The notes below the pieces were generated by a model. The model did not search any database. It saw only the letters and a list, made by a program, of their open reading frames with translations, and was not told the DNA's origin. 64,000 bases of DNA from Klebsiella sp. BIGb0138 (GTDB lineage: Bacteria; Pseudomonadota; Gammaproteobacteria; Enterobacterales; Enterobacteriaceae): contig NZ_SMCV01000017.1 of NCBI RefSeq assembly GCF_004342285.1, positions 20,768 to 84,767 on the forward strand, written 5' to 3'. A program made the translations under genes and the position numbers. Of this stretch, positions 9,441-18,047 are shown piece by piece. How positions within the stretch are numbered: the first letter of the stretch is position 1; every line of letters starts with the position of its first letter.

Positions 9441-9755
9441 TCAGTCGAGATAAAACACTTCTTTTAGCTCCGCGCTGAGCGGGCTGTTGTCCGGATTAGC
9501 AGGCATCACGTCGCGCATATGTCGCCACCAGCGCTGGCACACTTCGGTACCGGCGACGGCATTCCAGCGCTCTTCCGATTCAATCTCCACCGTGGCGAAC
9601 AGCAGGTGGCGTGCTTTATCGAGATAAATCGCGTAATGATGCGCCCCGTGGGCCTTCAGCACGTCTTCCAGCTCCGGCCAAATCGGAGCGTGGCGGCGCT
9701 GATACTCTTCGTGCGCCTCGGGATGCACCTGCATCACAAAAGCTTTACGAATCAT
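9441..9755 (-). CDS. rhaM: L-rhamnose mutarotase
   Basis: 104 aa, the full length of RhaM (YiiL). It interconverts the alpha and beta anomers of L-rhamnose so that the isomerase RhaA gets its preferred anomer. His22 in [10 protein letters not shown] is the catalytic acid known in the E. coli protein, and the WW pair near 76-77 is also conserved. It is the last gene of the rhamnose block. Its ATG overlaps the lactaldehyde reductase stop by 4 nt (ATGA). In E. coli rhaM directly follows rhaD; here six genes after rhaD. Confidence 0.94.
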   Translation of the reverse strand: MIRKAFVMQVHPEAHEEYQRRHAPIWPELEDVLKAHGAHHYAIYLDKARHLLFATVEIESEERWNAVAGTEVCQRWWRHMRDVMPANPDNSPLSAELKEVFYLD

Positions 9756-10900
9756 AATGCCTCCAGATACAGCTCACGAACTTCATCGCGGCTGGCGGCG
9801 CGTGGATTGCACGGCGCGCAGGGGTCGGCCAACGCCTTGTCCAGCCAGCCTTCGATATCGGTTTTGCTGACGCCGAGCTGGCTGAAGCCCTGCGGAATAC
9901 CGACGCGTTTGCTCAGCGCGCGGATGGCGTTGATGGCCTCCATGCTGGCGGCTTCATCGCTCATGCTGCGGGTATCGACGCCCATCGCCTGCGCGACGCG
10001 GGCAAAGCGGGCGATGGCGTTCGGGCGGTTAAAGTTTTCGATGATCGGCAGCAGGATAGCGTTGCACACGCCGTGCGGCAGGTTGTGGGTTGCCCCCGGT
10101 TGGTGGGCCAGCGCGTGGACCAGGCCGAGACCGGCGCTGTTGAATGCCATTCCCGCCAGATATTGACCAAAAGCCATCTGCTCGCGGGCTTCGAGGTTAT
10201 GCCCGTCGGCAACCGCTTCCGGCAGCCACAGGTTTATCAGGCGAATCGCTTCCAGCGCGTTGGCATCGGTGAGCGGGTGGGCGCCAACGGAAACGAAGGC
10301 TTCAATAGCGTGGGTCAGCGCGTCCATGCCGGTGGCGGCGGTGATTGAGGCCGGGATATCCAGCATCACGCTGGCATCGTCCACGGCAATATCCGGGATA
10401 ATATTGGGGTCGATAATGACCTCCTTCACCTGGCGTTCAGAGTCGATGATCACCGCATTGCTGGTCATCTCAGCCGCCGTTCCGGCGGTGGTGTTGATCG
10501 CCACCAGCGGTACGCCGGCGTTTTTCACCTTACCGACGCCGGCGTAGGCGGTGGACGGAGCCGGGTTGGCGGTCAGGATTTTCACCGCTTTGGCGGTATC
10601 AATCGGGCTGCCGCCGCCAAAGGCGATAATAAAGTTGCAGTTTGCTTTCCGGTACGCCGTATAGCCCTTTTGCACCAGCGCTTCGGTCGGATTAGGGAAG
10701 ACGTCATCAAACAGATGATAAGACATCTGCCGGGCGTCCAGCGCGGCGAACAGGCTGTCGAGCAGGCCCATTTTTACCAGATGGCCGTCGGTGACGATCA
10801 GCGCCTTGCCCCACCGTTTACCTGCGACCAGATTGACCATATCGCCAATGGCGCCCGCGCCGTGGAGGCTGATTTTGGGTAGTGCCAGCATAAAGCTCAT
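9752..10900 (-). CDS. fucO: lactaldehyde reductase (iron-dependent alcohol dehydrogenase, FucO type)
   Basis: 382 aa, matching FucO in length and sequence type (group III Fe-dependent dehydrogenase). It reduces L-lactaldehyde, produced by the aldolase RhaD, to L-1,2-propanediol with NADH under anaerobic conditions. The nucleotide loop GGGSPID is at 95-101. The metal ligands expected for the family are D193, H197, H262 and H276, all present. In E. coli fucO lies in the fucose regulon. Placing a copy inside the rhamnose cluster ties lactaldehyde disposal to rhamnose use. The symbol reflects function; a separate fucose-linked copy may exist elsewhere. Confidence 0.9.
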   Translation of the reverse strand: MSFMLALPKISLHGAGAIGDMVNLVAGKRWGKALIVTDGHLVKMGLLDSLFAALDARQMSYHLFDDVFPNPTEALVQKGYTAYRKANCNFIIAFGGGSPIDTAKAVKILTANPAPSTAYAGVGKVKNAGVPLVAINTTAGTAAEMTSNAVIIDSERQVKEVIIDPNIIPDIAVDDASVMLDIPASITAATGMDALTHAIEAFVSVGAHPLTDANALEAIRLINLWLPEAVADGHNLEAREQMAFGQYLAGMAFNSAGLGLVHALAHQPGATHNLPHGVCNAILLPIIENFNRPNAIARFARVAQAMGVDTRSMSDEAASMEAINAIRALSKRVGIPQGFSQLGVSKTDIEGWLDKALADPCAPCNPRAASRDEVRELYLEAL

Positions 10901-10937
10901 GATAATTCTCCTTGATCTCTATTTTGTGAAATCCGTT

Positions 10938-10981
10938 TTCCCTCGCCCCGTTCCTCCTGGAAGAGGGCCAGGGCAGGGGGC
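10938..10981. repeat. GC-rich inverted repeat between fucO and the ABC permease
   Basis: CCCTCGCCCCG and the pyrimidine/purine-rich arms up to CAGGGCAGGGGG can fold into an imperfect hairpin. This CCCTC.../GGGCCAGGG type is a common dispersed intergenic repeat in Klebsiella and Enterobacter. It may shape transcript stability within the operon. Confidence 0.45.
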
Positions 10982-10983
10982 AA

Positions 10984-11988
10984 TTAACTCCGTCTTCGCT
11001 GCATCATCCGCCGCGTAATAATCGGCAGCGAGATCACCACGATCAGCATCGCGCCGATGATGATCGACATCACGATGCCCGGTACGTTGAGCAGGCTCAG
11101 GCCGAAGGTCACCAGACCCATCAGGAAGGCGGCGATAATCACCCCCACCATGCTGCCGGAACCGCCGAGAATATTGACGCCACCGAGAACCGCCATGGTG
11201 ACCACCGCCAGCTCCCAGCCCATTGCCAGCGTTGGACGGGTGCTGCCGAGCCTGGAAGTCAGCAGTACCGCGGCCAGCCCGGCCATCAATCCGACCAGCG
11301 CGAACAGCACCAGGTTGTGGCGCTTCACGTTGATCCCGGAAAACCAGGCCCCGGTCGGGTTATTGCCGATGGCGTAGGTCCGGCGGCCGAAGTTGGTCTT
11401 GTGCAGCAGGAAGGTAAAGGCGGCGGCGAGGAGGATAAACAGCGCGAACTCGAACGACAGCGCCCCCCACACGTAGCCCTGGCCGAACCACGCGAAGCTG
11501 TCCGGATAGTGATTGAGCGCCTTGTCGCCCAGCAGGATGTAGGTCATACCGCGATACAGGCTCATGGTGCCGATGGTGATCACGATCGACGACAGGTTAA
11601 AGCGCGTCACCAGAATGCCGTTAAACAGGCCGCACAGCAGGCCGACGCCCAATCCGATGACAACCAGCAGCGACGTGTCTATCCCCGCCGCGGCGCAGAA
11701 GCCCATGACCGTTGAACTTAACGCCATCGTTGAGGCCACCGAGAGGTCGATTTCGCGGGCGATAATCAGCATCGCCATCGGCAGCACGATAATCGCTTTT
11801 TCGGTGAAGTTAAACGTGGCGTCCGACAGATTCCAGATATTGAGGAAGTAGGGCGACGCCAGGGCGTTTACCGCGAATACCGCCAGGGTGACCGCCAGCA
11901 GGAAGCCTTCCCAGCACAGCAGGCGGCTCAGCGGCGACGACGCGACCGGGGCGCTTTTCATCTCTTCAGACATCATCATTTTACTCAT
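10984..11988 (-). CDS. sugar ABC transporter permease (rhamnose-type, second permease)
   Basis: 334 aa with about 8-10 membrane segments, a BPD_transp_2 permease of the RbsC/LsrD/RhaP-Q kind. The conserved loop EIDLSV (near 80) and a GANNPTGAWFSGINV-like stretch near 210 mark the family. Its start overlaps the upstream permease stop by 4 nt. Together with the other permease, the ATPase and the binding protein it makes a complete importer. Lying between rhaD and rhaM, its substrate is most probably L-rhamnose, like the rhizobial rhaSTPQ system. That is an inference from context. Confidence 0.85.
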   Translation of the reverse strand: MSKMMMSEEMKSAPVASSPLSRLLCWEGFLLAVTLAVFAVNALASPYFLNIWNLSDATFNFTEKAIIVLPMAMLIIAREIDLSVASTMALSSTVMGFCAAAGIDTSLLVVIGLGVGLLCGLFNGILVTRFNLSSIVITIGTMSLYRGMTYILLGDKALNHYPDSFAWFGQGYVWGALSFEFALFILLAAAFTFLLHKTNFGRRTYAIGNNPTGAWFSGINVKRHNLVLFALVGLMAGLAAVLLTSRLGSTRPTLAMGWELAVVTMAVLGGVNILGGSGSMVGVIIAAFLMGLVTFGLSLLNVPGIVMSIIIGAMLIVVISLPIITRRMMQRRRS

Positions 11989-12989
11989 GATTTCACCGCC
12001 TGTTTCTGCCGGGCTAACGCCGCGTTACGCAGGATTAACCGTCCGTGGCCTCTATTGCCGCGCTCGTTAAGCAGCACCGCAATGACGATCACCGCGCCGG
12101 AAATCGCCATTTGCCAGAACGGCGAAATACCGATTACCGGCAGCGCGTTATTGATAACGCCGAGGAACAAAGCGCCGCACAGGCAGCCGAGCACCCGACC
12201 GGTACCGCCCATGGTGCTGATACCGCCGATAACGCAGGCGGCGACCACCTGCAGTTCAAAACCGTTGGCGACATCGACGTAGGCGACGGCAAAACGCGAG
12301 ATCCACAGATAGCCGCAGAATCCGGCCAGCGCGCCGGAAAGGCAGAAGCTGACGAACTGCATTTTTCCGGCGTTAATTCCGGTGTAATACGCCGCCGTGG
12401 CGTTGCCGCCTGCGGTGTACAGGGCTCGCCCGGTGCGGCTATAGCGTAAGAAATAGCCGACCAGCAGCAACGCGCCGATGGCGTACCAGCTCAGCAGCGG
12501 CAGGCCCAGCAGCGAAGCGCGCGGCAGGCCGAGAAAATCGGCGCTCATCTGGTGCGAGTTAACCCAACCGCCGTCGGAGAGCAGAAAGATAATGCCGCGA
12601 TAGATACTCATGGTACCGAGCGTAACCACGATGGCCGGAATACCGAGACGCCAGACCAGCAGGCCGTTGATTACCCCCATCAGCAACCCCAGTACGGTGG
12701 CCAGAATCAGCAGCGCCCATACCGGTACGCCGGGATAGTGGGCGTTGAGCAGAGCGACGATCATCCCGGTCAGCGCCAGGTTGGCGGCCATCGACAGATC
12801 GATACCTTTCGTCAGCAGCACCATCATCTGGCCAAGCGCGAGAATGATCAGAATCGAGGTGTCGTTAAACATTTCCACCAGGTTTTCCGGGGCGATAAAC
12901 GACGGCGCCCGGCTGCCGATGGCGCCGATCATCAACACGATGACCGCCGCCAGCAGCGCTTCGCGGTGGTTAAGCAGTTGTCGCCACAT
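11985..12989 (-). CDS. sugar ABC transporter permease (rhamnose-type, first permease)
   Basis: 334 aa, a BPD_transp_2 permease. GIDLSMAANLALTGMIVA at about residues 67-84 is the usual family signature, and GGNATAAYYTGIN follows near 195. About 8-10 hydrophobic segments. Its ATG shares a base with the ATPase stop and its stop overlaps the next permease by 4 nt, so all three are co-translated. It is similar in length to its partner but clearly diverged, as expected for a heterodimeric channel. Function is assigned from the neighbouring rhaBAD and rhaM genes. Confidence 0.85.
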   Translation of the reverse strand: MWRQLLNHREALLAAVIVLMIGAIGSRAPSFIAPENLVEMFNDTSILIILALGQMMVLLTKGIDLSMAANLALTGMIVALLNAHYPGVPVWALLILATVLGLLMGVINGLLVWRLGIPAIVVTLGTMSIYRGIIFLLSDGGWVNSHQMSADFLGLPRASLLGLPLLSWYAIGALLLVGYFLRYSRTGRALYTAGGNATAAYYTGINAGKMQFVSFCLSGALAGFCGYLWISRFAVAYVDVANGFELQVVAACVIGGISTMGGTGRVLGCLCGALFLGVINNALPVIGISPFWQMAISGAVIVIAVLLNERGNRGHGRLILRNAALARQKQAVKS

Positions 12990-14500
12990 TACGCTGCCTC
13001 CTGACCAATGCCGCTGGCGGCGCTGACGATGGTTTCCGCCGTCGCTTCACCCGCGCGGTATTCGGCAACCATCAGCCCTTCGTGCATCACGATGATGCGA
13101 TCCGCCATCCCCATCACTTCCGGCAGCTCTGACGACACCATGATCACCGCCAGTCCCTGGCTGACCAGTTCGGACATAAACTGATGTACCGCCGCTTTGG
13201 AACCGATATCGATCCCCTTCGTCGGTTCATCAAGGATGATCACCTCCGGATGGGTGGCCAGCCATTTGCCGATCACCACTTTTTGCTGATTACCGCCGGA
13301 GAGGGTTTCGACCGCCTGCTGCCAGCTAAAGGCTTTAACCTGTAAGCGCGAGGCGTATTCATCGGCCAGCCGCCATTCGCGCGCGGCGTTAAGCACGCCG
13401 CGGGGGTTGAGTTTGCGCAGCTGCGGCAGGCTGATGTTCTGGGCGATCGACAGGGCAATAATCGCCCCCTGCTTCTGCCGTTCCTCCGGGACGCAGACGA
13501 TACCGGCGCTGATGGCATCGGCAGGCTGACGAAAGCGCATGCTTTTGCCTTTCAGTACGATCTCGCCGGAAGAGGGATGCGAAACCCCGGACAGCGCCTG
13601 CATCAGCTCGGTACGCCCGGCGCCGACCAGGCCGTAAAAGCCGAGAATTTCCCCTTTGCGCAGGCTGAAGTTGATATGCGCGAACTCGGTGGGATGGCTG
13701 AGGTCTTTCACCTCCAGCACCGTCTCCCCGGGGGGCGAGTCGACTTTTGGGTAGGTTTGAGTGATGGCGCGACCGACCATCATCGCTACCATCCGCTCTT
13801 CGGTGATGTCGTTAATCGCGCCGGAGCTGACGTAAGCGCCGTCGCGCAGAATGGTGTAGTAGTCCGCCAGTTCGAAAATCTCGTCGAACTTATGCGAGAT
13901 AAACAGAATCGCTTTCCCCTCCTGCTTCAGACGCTCAACGATTTGATAAAATTCCAGGATTTCATGCTGAGAAAGCGCGGCGGTCGGCTCATCAAGAATC
14001 ACCACCTGGGCTGCAAAAGAGAGCGCCCGGGCAATGGCTACCATATGACGCTGGGCGATGCTCAGGGTTTTCAGCGTAGCGCGCGGGTCAATCTGCACCT
14101 CAAGACGGTTGAGGATCTCGCTGGCTTTACGGTGCATGGCGGGCCAGTCGAGCTTTTTCAGCAGGCCGGTATGCAGATACTGGCCGGCGAAAATATTCTC
14201 GGTGACTGAGAGCTCGTCAAACAGCACGGTTTCCTGATGAATGGCGGTGATCCCGACCTTATGCGCCGACTCCGGATTCGGTAGCTGGATTGGGATCGCT
14301 TTATAGAGAATTTCGCCCTCTTCGGGCTGATAAATGCCGGTCATCACTTTGACCAGCGTGGATTTGCCCGCGCCGTTCTCGCCAATTAAGGCGGTGACTT
14401 TGCCGGGCCAGAGATCGAGCTGTACGTTCTCAAGGGCACGTACACCAGGAAAAACCTTGGTGATGCCCTTAAGCGACAGCAGAGGAGTGGATGCCGTCAT
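12989..14500 (-). CDS. sugar ABC transporter ATPase (duplicated, RbsA/RhaT-type)
   Basis: 503 aa from the ATG at 14500, behind GGAGAATTATC. Two ATP-binding domains. Domain 1 has Walker A GENGAGKST at 40-48 and a D-E-P-T Walker B. Domain 2 has a degenerate Walker A (GLVGAGRTE) but an intact LSGGNQQK signature and DEPT Walker B. The degenerate second site is normal in sugar importers of the RbsA/MglA/AraG group. It powers the two permeases that follow. An in-frame ATG at 14554 exists but lies in the GC-rich intergenic repeat and lacks a ribosome site. Confidence 0.88.
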   Translation of the reverse strand: MTASTPLLSLKGITKVFPGVRALENVQLDLWPGKVTALIGENGAGKSTLVKVMTGIYQPEEGEILYKAIPIQLPNPESAHKVGITAIHQETVLFDELSVTENIFAGQYLHTGLLKKLDWPAMHRKASEILNRLEVQIDPRATLKTLSIAQRHMVAIARALSFAAQVVILDEPTAALSQHEILEFYQIVERLKQEGKAILFISHKFDEIFELADYYTILRDGAYVSSGAINDITEERMVAMMVGRAITQTYPKVDSPPGETVLEVKDLSHPTEFAHINFSLRKGEILGFYGLVGAGRTELMQALSGVSHPSSGEIVLKGKSMRFRQPADAISAGIVCVPEERQKQGAIIALSIAQNISLPQLRKLNPRGVLNAAREWRLADEYASRLQVKAFSWQQAVETLSGGNQQKVVIGKWLATHPEVIILDEPTKGIDIGSKAAVHQFMSELVSQGLAVIMVSSELPEVMGMADRIIVMHEGLMVAEYRAGEATAETIVSAASGIGQEAA

Positions 14501-14518
14501 GATAATTCTCCAGTTTTT

Positions 14519-14549
14519 CCCCTCTCCCGCGCAGGGAGAGGGGAGCGGG
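14519..14549. repeat. GC-rich inverted repeat between binding-protein and ATPase genes
   Basis: CCCCTCTCCC (14520-14529) pairs with GGGAGAGGGG (14535-14544) around GCGCA, a 10-bp perfect stem. The stem reads equally on both strands. It follows the binding-protein stop closely, so it may protect that 3' end or lower expression of the downstream ATPase, as in other sugar ABC operons. Confidence 0.6.
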
Positions 14550-14550
14550 G

Positions 14551-15537
14551 TCAAAAGATTTTTGAGAATTTATCGATGTTGCTGGCATCGTAGACGAACG
14601 GCTCGGCCATCGCCCCGTTACCGTCGGCATCCAGCGTCACTTTGCCCAGCTTGCCCATGCTGGCTTCGGTTTTCGTCGCCGTGCCTTTGACTAAGTCGTC
14701 GGCCAGATAGGTGGCGGCGTAGCCAAGGTCAATCGGGTTCCAGATAGCGAAGCTTTTGCTGGCGCCGGACTTAATCGCCCCGGCCATTTCCGACGGTAGC
14801 CCCAGCCCGGTCACGTAGACCTTGCCGATTTTGCCCTGATCCTTCACCGCCTGCGCGGCGGCAACGATCCCTACCGATGAAGGGGAAACGATGACTTTCA
14901 GATCGGGATATGACTTCAGCAGGCCCACCGCTTCGCGGTAGCTTTTATCAGACAGATCGTCACCATAGGCGACGGTGACCAGATCGACGGACGGATACTT
15001 CGGCAGCACCTTTTTCATCTCCGCAATCCAGATATTCTGGTTCGTGGAGGTCGGGGTGGCGCTTAACACGGCCACCTCCCCTTTTTCAACATTCAGCGCT
15101 TTTAAGGCATCGGCGGCAAGCTTAACGTTGGTTTCGCCAATCAAGGCATTATTGGAGGGATTTAAATGAATCTGCCGCCCCGCCGGGGCGACGCCGGAGT
15201 CCCAGGAGACGACCTTAATACCGCGCTGCATGGCTTTTTTCAGTACCGGGACCACGGCGTCAGGATCGTTGGCGGAGATAGCGATCGCATCCACTCCCTG
15301 GGCGATCAATCCGTTCAGTACTTCGATCTGCGCTTCCGCCGTGGTGGTGGTCGGCCCGGTATAGATCACTTTCACATCGCCTAACTCTTTGGCCGCTTCC
15401 TGTGCGCCGACGTTCGCTGCTTCGAAGAATCCATTTCCCAACGATTTCGCCACCAGGGCGATTTTAACTTCTGCTAAAGCGGAACCGGACAGCGCCAGGG
15501 CGGCAACGGTGAGGATCAAGCTTGGTTTTATTTTCAT
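14551..15537 (-). CDS. periplasmic sugar-binding protein of the rhamnose-type ABC importer
   Basis: 328 aa from the ATG at 15537, preceded by GGAG. The N-terminus is a Sec signal peptide (MKIK, hydrophobic core, likely cut after ALA at 22). The rest is a type I periplasmic binding fold (peripla_BP_4) of the RbsB/LsrB/RhaS group: KSLGNGFFEA near 31-40, then GVDAIAISANDPDA near 82-95. It should capture the sugar and deliver it to the ATPase and two permeases downstream. Called rhaS in rhizobia; that symbol is not used here because rhaS is the activator in enterics. A longer reading to 15723 runs through a structured repeat and is not supported. Confidence 0.87.
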   Translation of the reverse strand: MKIKPSLILTVAALALSGSALAEVKIALVAKSLGNGFFEAANVGAQEAAKELGDVKVIYTGPTTTTAEAQIEVLNGLIAQGVDAIAISANDPDAVVPVLKKAMQRGIKVVSWDSGVAPAGRQIHLNPSNNALIGETNVKLAADALKALNVEKGEVAVLSATPTSTNQNIWIAEMKKVLPKYPSVDLVTVAYGDDLSDKSYREAVGLLKSYPDLKVIVSPSSVGIVAAAQAVKDQGKIGKVYVTGLGLPSEMAGAIKSGASKSFAIWNPIDLGYAATYLADDLVKGTATKTEASMGKLGKVTLDADGNGAMAEPFVYDASNIDKFSKIF

Positions 15538-15582
15538 TGCTTTTACTCCACATGATTGAGTTAGCTTCCCGTCGTCTTGCGC

Positions 15583-15706
15583 CTTGCAGATGCCTTGGCT
15601 TGTCGTACCCGGTCTGTCCGTGGACCTCGCCCCTTTGGGACTGCTGCAAGCGGCGTTCAAATCGGCTTCTTGCCGATTTGTCAGCTCCGGGGAGCTGCGA
15701 CGCCGC
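15583..15706. repeat. multi-hairpin structured intergenic element
   Basis: Within 124 bp several perfect stems nest. CTTGCAG/CTGCAAG (15583-15589 with 15644-15650) encloses one half. GCGGCGT/ACGCCGC (15650-15656 with 15700-15706) encloses two further hairpins: CAAATCGGC-TTCTT-GCCGATTTG (15658-15680) and CAGCTCC-GG-GGAGCTG (15682-15697). That is a three-way junction. No coding frame here is credible. It looks like a mobile intergenic repeat or a structured RNA between rhaD and the ABC genes. I cannot name the family. Confidence 0.65.
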
Positions 15707-15754
15707 CTTCCTGCATGGCGCATATTCAGGGAATGATTTGCAGGCGACAGAGTT

Positions 15755-15778
15755 CGCCCCGTCTCCGTGAGCGGGGCG
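15755..15778 (-). terminator. hairpin just after rhaD
   Basis: CGCCCCG / CGGGGCG (15755-15761 and 15772-15778) with a 10-base loop, 9 bp past the rhaD stop. On the minus strand the stem is followed by AACTCTGTCG, not a U-tract. It may only partly terminate or may protect the rhaBAD message. Confidence 0.5.
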
Positions 15779-15786
15779 CGATGTTG

Positions 15787-16617
15787 TTATTGATACAGAT
15801 CTAAAGCGGACTGCATGGGTTGTACCGCAAAGCGTTTGCCCAGCGCGATGAGCTCTTCGCGGGTGATGGTCTGCTTCATGCCGCCCATGGAATAGACTTT
15901 CACCAGCACTTCGGCGGATTTTTCGGCGGTGTCGATCAGACCGAAGGTTTCGTCCAGCGTCGGGCCGCTGCCGAAGACGCCGTGGAAGGGCCACAGCACC
16001 AGCGAATGCTGGCGCATTTCCTGGGCGGTGGCCTGGCCGATTTCATCGGTACCCGGCACCATCCACGGTAGAATGCCGACGCCGTCCGGGAAGACCACCA
16101 GGCATTCGGTACTGCCTTCCCACAGTTTGCGGGTGAACAGATCGCTGTCGTTCTCCAGCACATAGGTCAGGGCGATCAGGTTGGTGGCGTGGCAGTGCAT
16201 GATTACGCGGTCTTTACCGTGGGTCAGTTTGATGCGCTCGCTATGGGAGAGGAAATGCGCCGGTAATTCCGAGGTCGGTACCGCATCCTCCTCCAGGCCC
16301 CATAACACGTGATAACCCGCGCCGTCGCTGTCGACTTTGACCACCCCTAGATTGGCGGCGGGATCGAGCTGGACGTTGCGGAAAAATTTGCCGGAACCGG
16401 TCACGATAAACGGCTGGTTCGCCAGCGCCGGCATCGGCTGGCTGAGGGCGATATAGCGCGGCCTGGCGTGAAAATCGGCGGTAAACGGTTCGATATCCGC
16501 TTCGTCCAGGCGCAGCGTCAGGTTACCGCCGTTGCGTTCGTCCCAGCCCTTCAGCCAGGCATCGGAAGTGGCTTTAATCATGCCCTGGACGAACCAGGAA
16601 TGGATGATGTTATGCAT
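15787..16617 (-). CDS. rhaD: rhamnulose-1-phosphate aldolase
   Basis: 276 aa from the ATG at 16617 (E. coli 274). It splits L-rhamnulose-1-phosphate into dihydroxyacetone phosphate and L-lactaldehyde. The zinc ligands H141, H143 and H212 and the catalytic E117 are all at the E. coli positions. The start was chosen because [15 protein letters not shown] aligns with the E. coli N-terminus; the ATG seven codons upstream adds unmatched residues. It is separated from rhaA by a REP-type repeat, and from the downstream ABC genes by a structured 249-bp gap. Confidence 0.96.
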   Translation of the reverse strand: MHNIIHSWFVQGMIKATSDAWLKGWDERNGGNLTLRLDEADIEPFTADFHARPRYIALSQPMPALANQPFIVTGSGKFFRNVQLDPAANLGVVKVDSDGAGYHVLWGLEEDAVPTSELPAHFLSHSERIKLTHGKDRVIMHCHATNLIALTYVLENDSDLFTRKLWEGSTECLVVFPDGVGILPWMVPGTDEIGQATAQEMRQHSLVLWPFHGVFGSGPTLDETFGLIDTAEKSAEVLVKVYSMGGMKQTITREELIALGKRFAVQPMQSALDLYQ

Positions 16618-16639
16618 AGTCTTGTGTTTCCTGTTCATT

Positions 16640-16787
16640 CGGTGCGGGGATTGCCCCCACCGTAAATAGGTTGTTTATCTGCCGTGGGTCCTGTGATGGC
16701 GTCGCAAACGGCTTATCCGGACGAGCAGAATGCGCCGATCCGTAGCCCGGGTCAGGCGTCAGCCGCGACCCGGGGGAAAATCCGGCA
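16640..16787. repeat. REP/BIME element between rhaA and rhaD
   Basis: The 170-bp gap between rhaA and rhaD holds CGGCTTATCCGGACGAG near 16709 and a hairpin CCCGGGTC...GACCCGGG (16746-16774) preceded by CGTAG. This is the usual Klebsiella form of a REP pair. Such elements inside operons often stabilise the upstream message and adjust the downstream level. Confidence 0.7.
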
Positions 16788-18047
16788 TTATCCGCGCTGG
16801 CTCAGAACCGCTTTTTCGTAAGCCCGTACGCTATCCAGCCACTGGCTACCGGCCGGGGTGTCATGACGCTGGCAGTACATTTCCCAGATCGCCTGCCACG
16901 GCAGGCATTTTTGCTCTTCCAGCAGCGCCAGACGGGCGGTGTAATCGCCATCACCTTCCAGCTGACGCAGCTGTGCCGTCGGTTCCAGCAGCGCGCGCAG
17001 CAGCGCTTTCTTCATATTGCGGGTACCGATAACCCATGCCGCGATGCGGTTGATGGAAGCATCAAAGAAATCGAGGCCGATATGTACGCGGTCAAACAGG
17101 TTGTGACGGATGATTTCGCTGGCGATCGCCTGGGTTTCATCGTCCAGCAGCACCACGTGGTCGCTATCCCAGCGGACCGGGCGGCTGACGTGCAGCAGCA
17201 GGCGCGGGATATAGAGCATGGCGGCGGAGATCTTGTCGGAAATCACCTCCGTGGGATGGAAGTGACCGGCATCGAGGCACAGCGCGGTCTGGCGGCTGGT
17301 GGCGTAGCCCATGTAGAACTCGTTGGAGCCGACGGTGTAGCTTTCGGCACCGATGCCAAACAGCTTGCTCTCCACGGCATCGATATGGTGCGCCGGGTCG
17401 AGTTTTTCGCTAATCACTTCATCCAGCGCATTCAGCAGACGCTGGCGCGGCGCGAAGCGGTCAACGGTGATGTCCTTCATGCCGTCCGGGATCCAGATAT
17501 TCATCACCGACGGGGTGCCGAGCTGTTCGCCGAAATACGCCGAGACGCGGCGGCTGGCCTTGCAGTGATCGATCCAGAACTGGCGGATCTCATCATTGGC
17601 ATGCGACAGGGTAAAGCCGTCGGCGCTCAGCGGGTGTGAGAAACAGGACGGGTTAAAATCCAGCCCCAGTTTGTTGGCTTTGGCCCACTCAACCCAGTTT
17701 CTGAAGTGTTCCGGTTTGATTTCATTGCGCGCAACCGGCGTCTGCGATTCCAGATAAAGGGCGTGCAGATTCAGGCGTTTTGGTCCGGGGATCAGGCTCA
17801 GCGCCTGCTCAAGATCGGCGCGCAGTTCGCTGGCGTTGCGCGCTTTGCCCGGATAATTGCCCGTTGCCTGGATGCCGCCGGTTAAATTTCCTTCCGGGTT
17901 TTCGAAGCCGGCGACGTCATCGCCCTGCCAGCAGTGCATTGATACCGGTAGGCGGTCCAGCTGGCGCAAGGCCTCCTCGACATCTACGCCGACGGTAGCG
18001 TAGCGCTGTTTAGCAATCTCCCAGGCTTGTTCAAGTTGAGTGGTCAT
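16788..18047 (-). CDS. rhaA: L-rhamnose isomerase
   Basis: 419 aa from the ATG at 18047, the exact E. coli length, with very high similarity. It converts L-rhamnose to L-rhamnulose. The metal ligands H262, D294 and D296 are present in the expected positions, as is the W-D-S-D loop. The ATG overlaps the rhaB stop by 4 nt (ATGA-type). The in-frame ATG two codons upstream is less likely because [10 protein letters not shown] matches the family start exactly. Second gene of rhaBAD. Confidence 0.97.
   Translation of the reverse strand: MTTQLEQAWEIAKQRYATVGVDVEEALRQLDRLPVSMHCWQGDDVAGFENPEGNLTGGIQATGNYPGKARNASELRADLEQALSLIPGPKRLNLHALYLESQTPVARNEIKPEHFRNWVEWAKANKLGLDFNPSCFSHPLSADGFTLSHANDEIRQFWIDHCKASRRVSAYFGEQLGTPSVMNIWIPDGMKDITVDRFAPRQRLLNALDEVISEKLDPAHHIDAVESKLFGIGAESYTVGSNEFYMGYATSRQTALCLDAGHFHPTEVISDKISAAMLYIPRLLLHVSRPVRWDSDHVVLLDDETQAIASEIIRHNLFDRVHIGLDFFDASINRIAAWVIGTRNMKKALLRALLEPTAQLRQLEGDGDYTARLALLEEQKCLPWQAIWEMYCQRHDTPAGSQWLDSVRAYEKAVLSQRG

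Noticed and set aside
14551..15723. Binding-protein gene starting at 15723
   Set aside because: That adds 62 residues encoded by the hairpin element; the ATG at 15537 has a ribosome site and begins a proper signal peptide.
15464..15994. 176-codon open frame covering the rhaD-ABC gap on the minus strand
   Set aside because: It spans parts of two real genes in a different frame and the structured repeat between them. No ribosome site and no protein-like composition.
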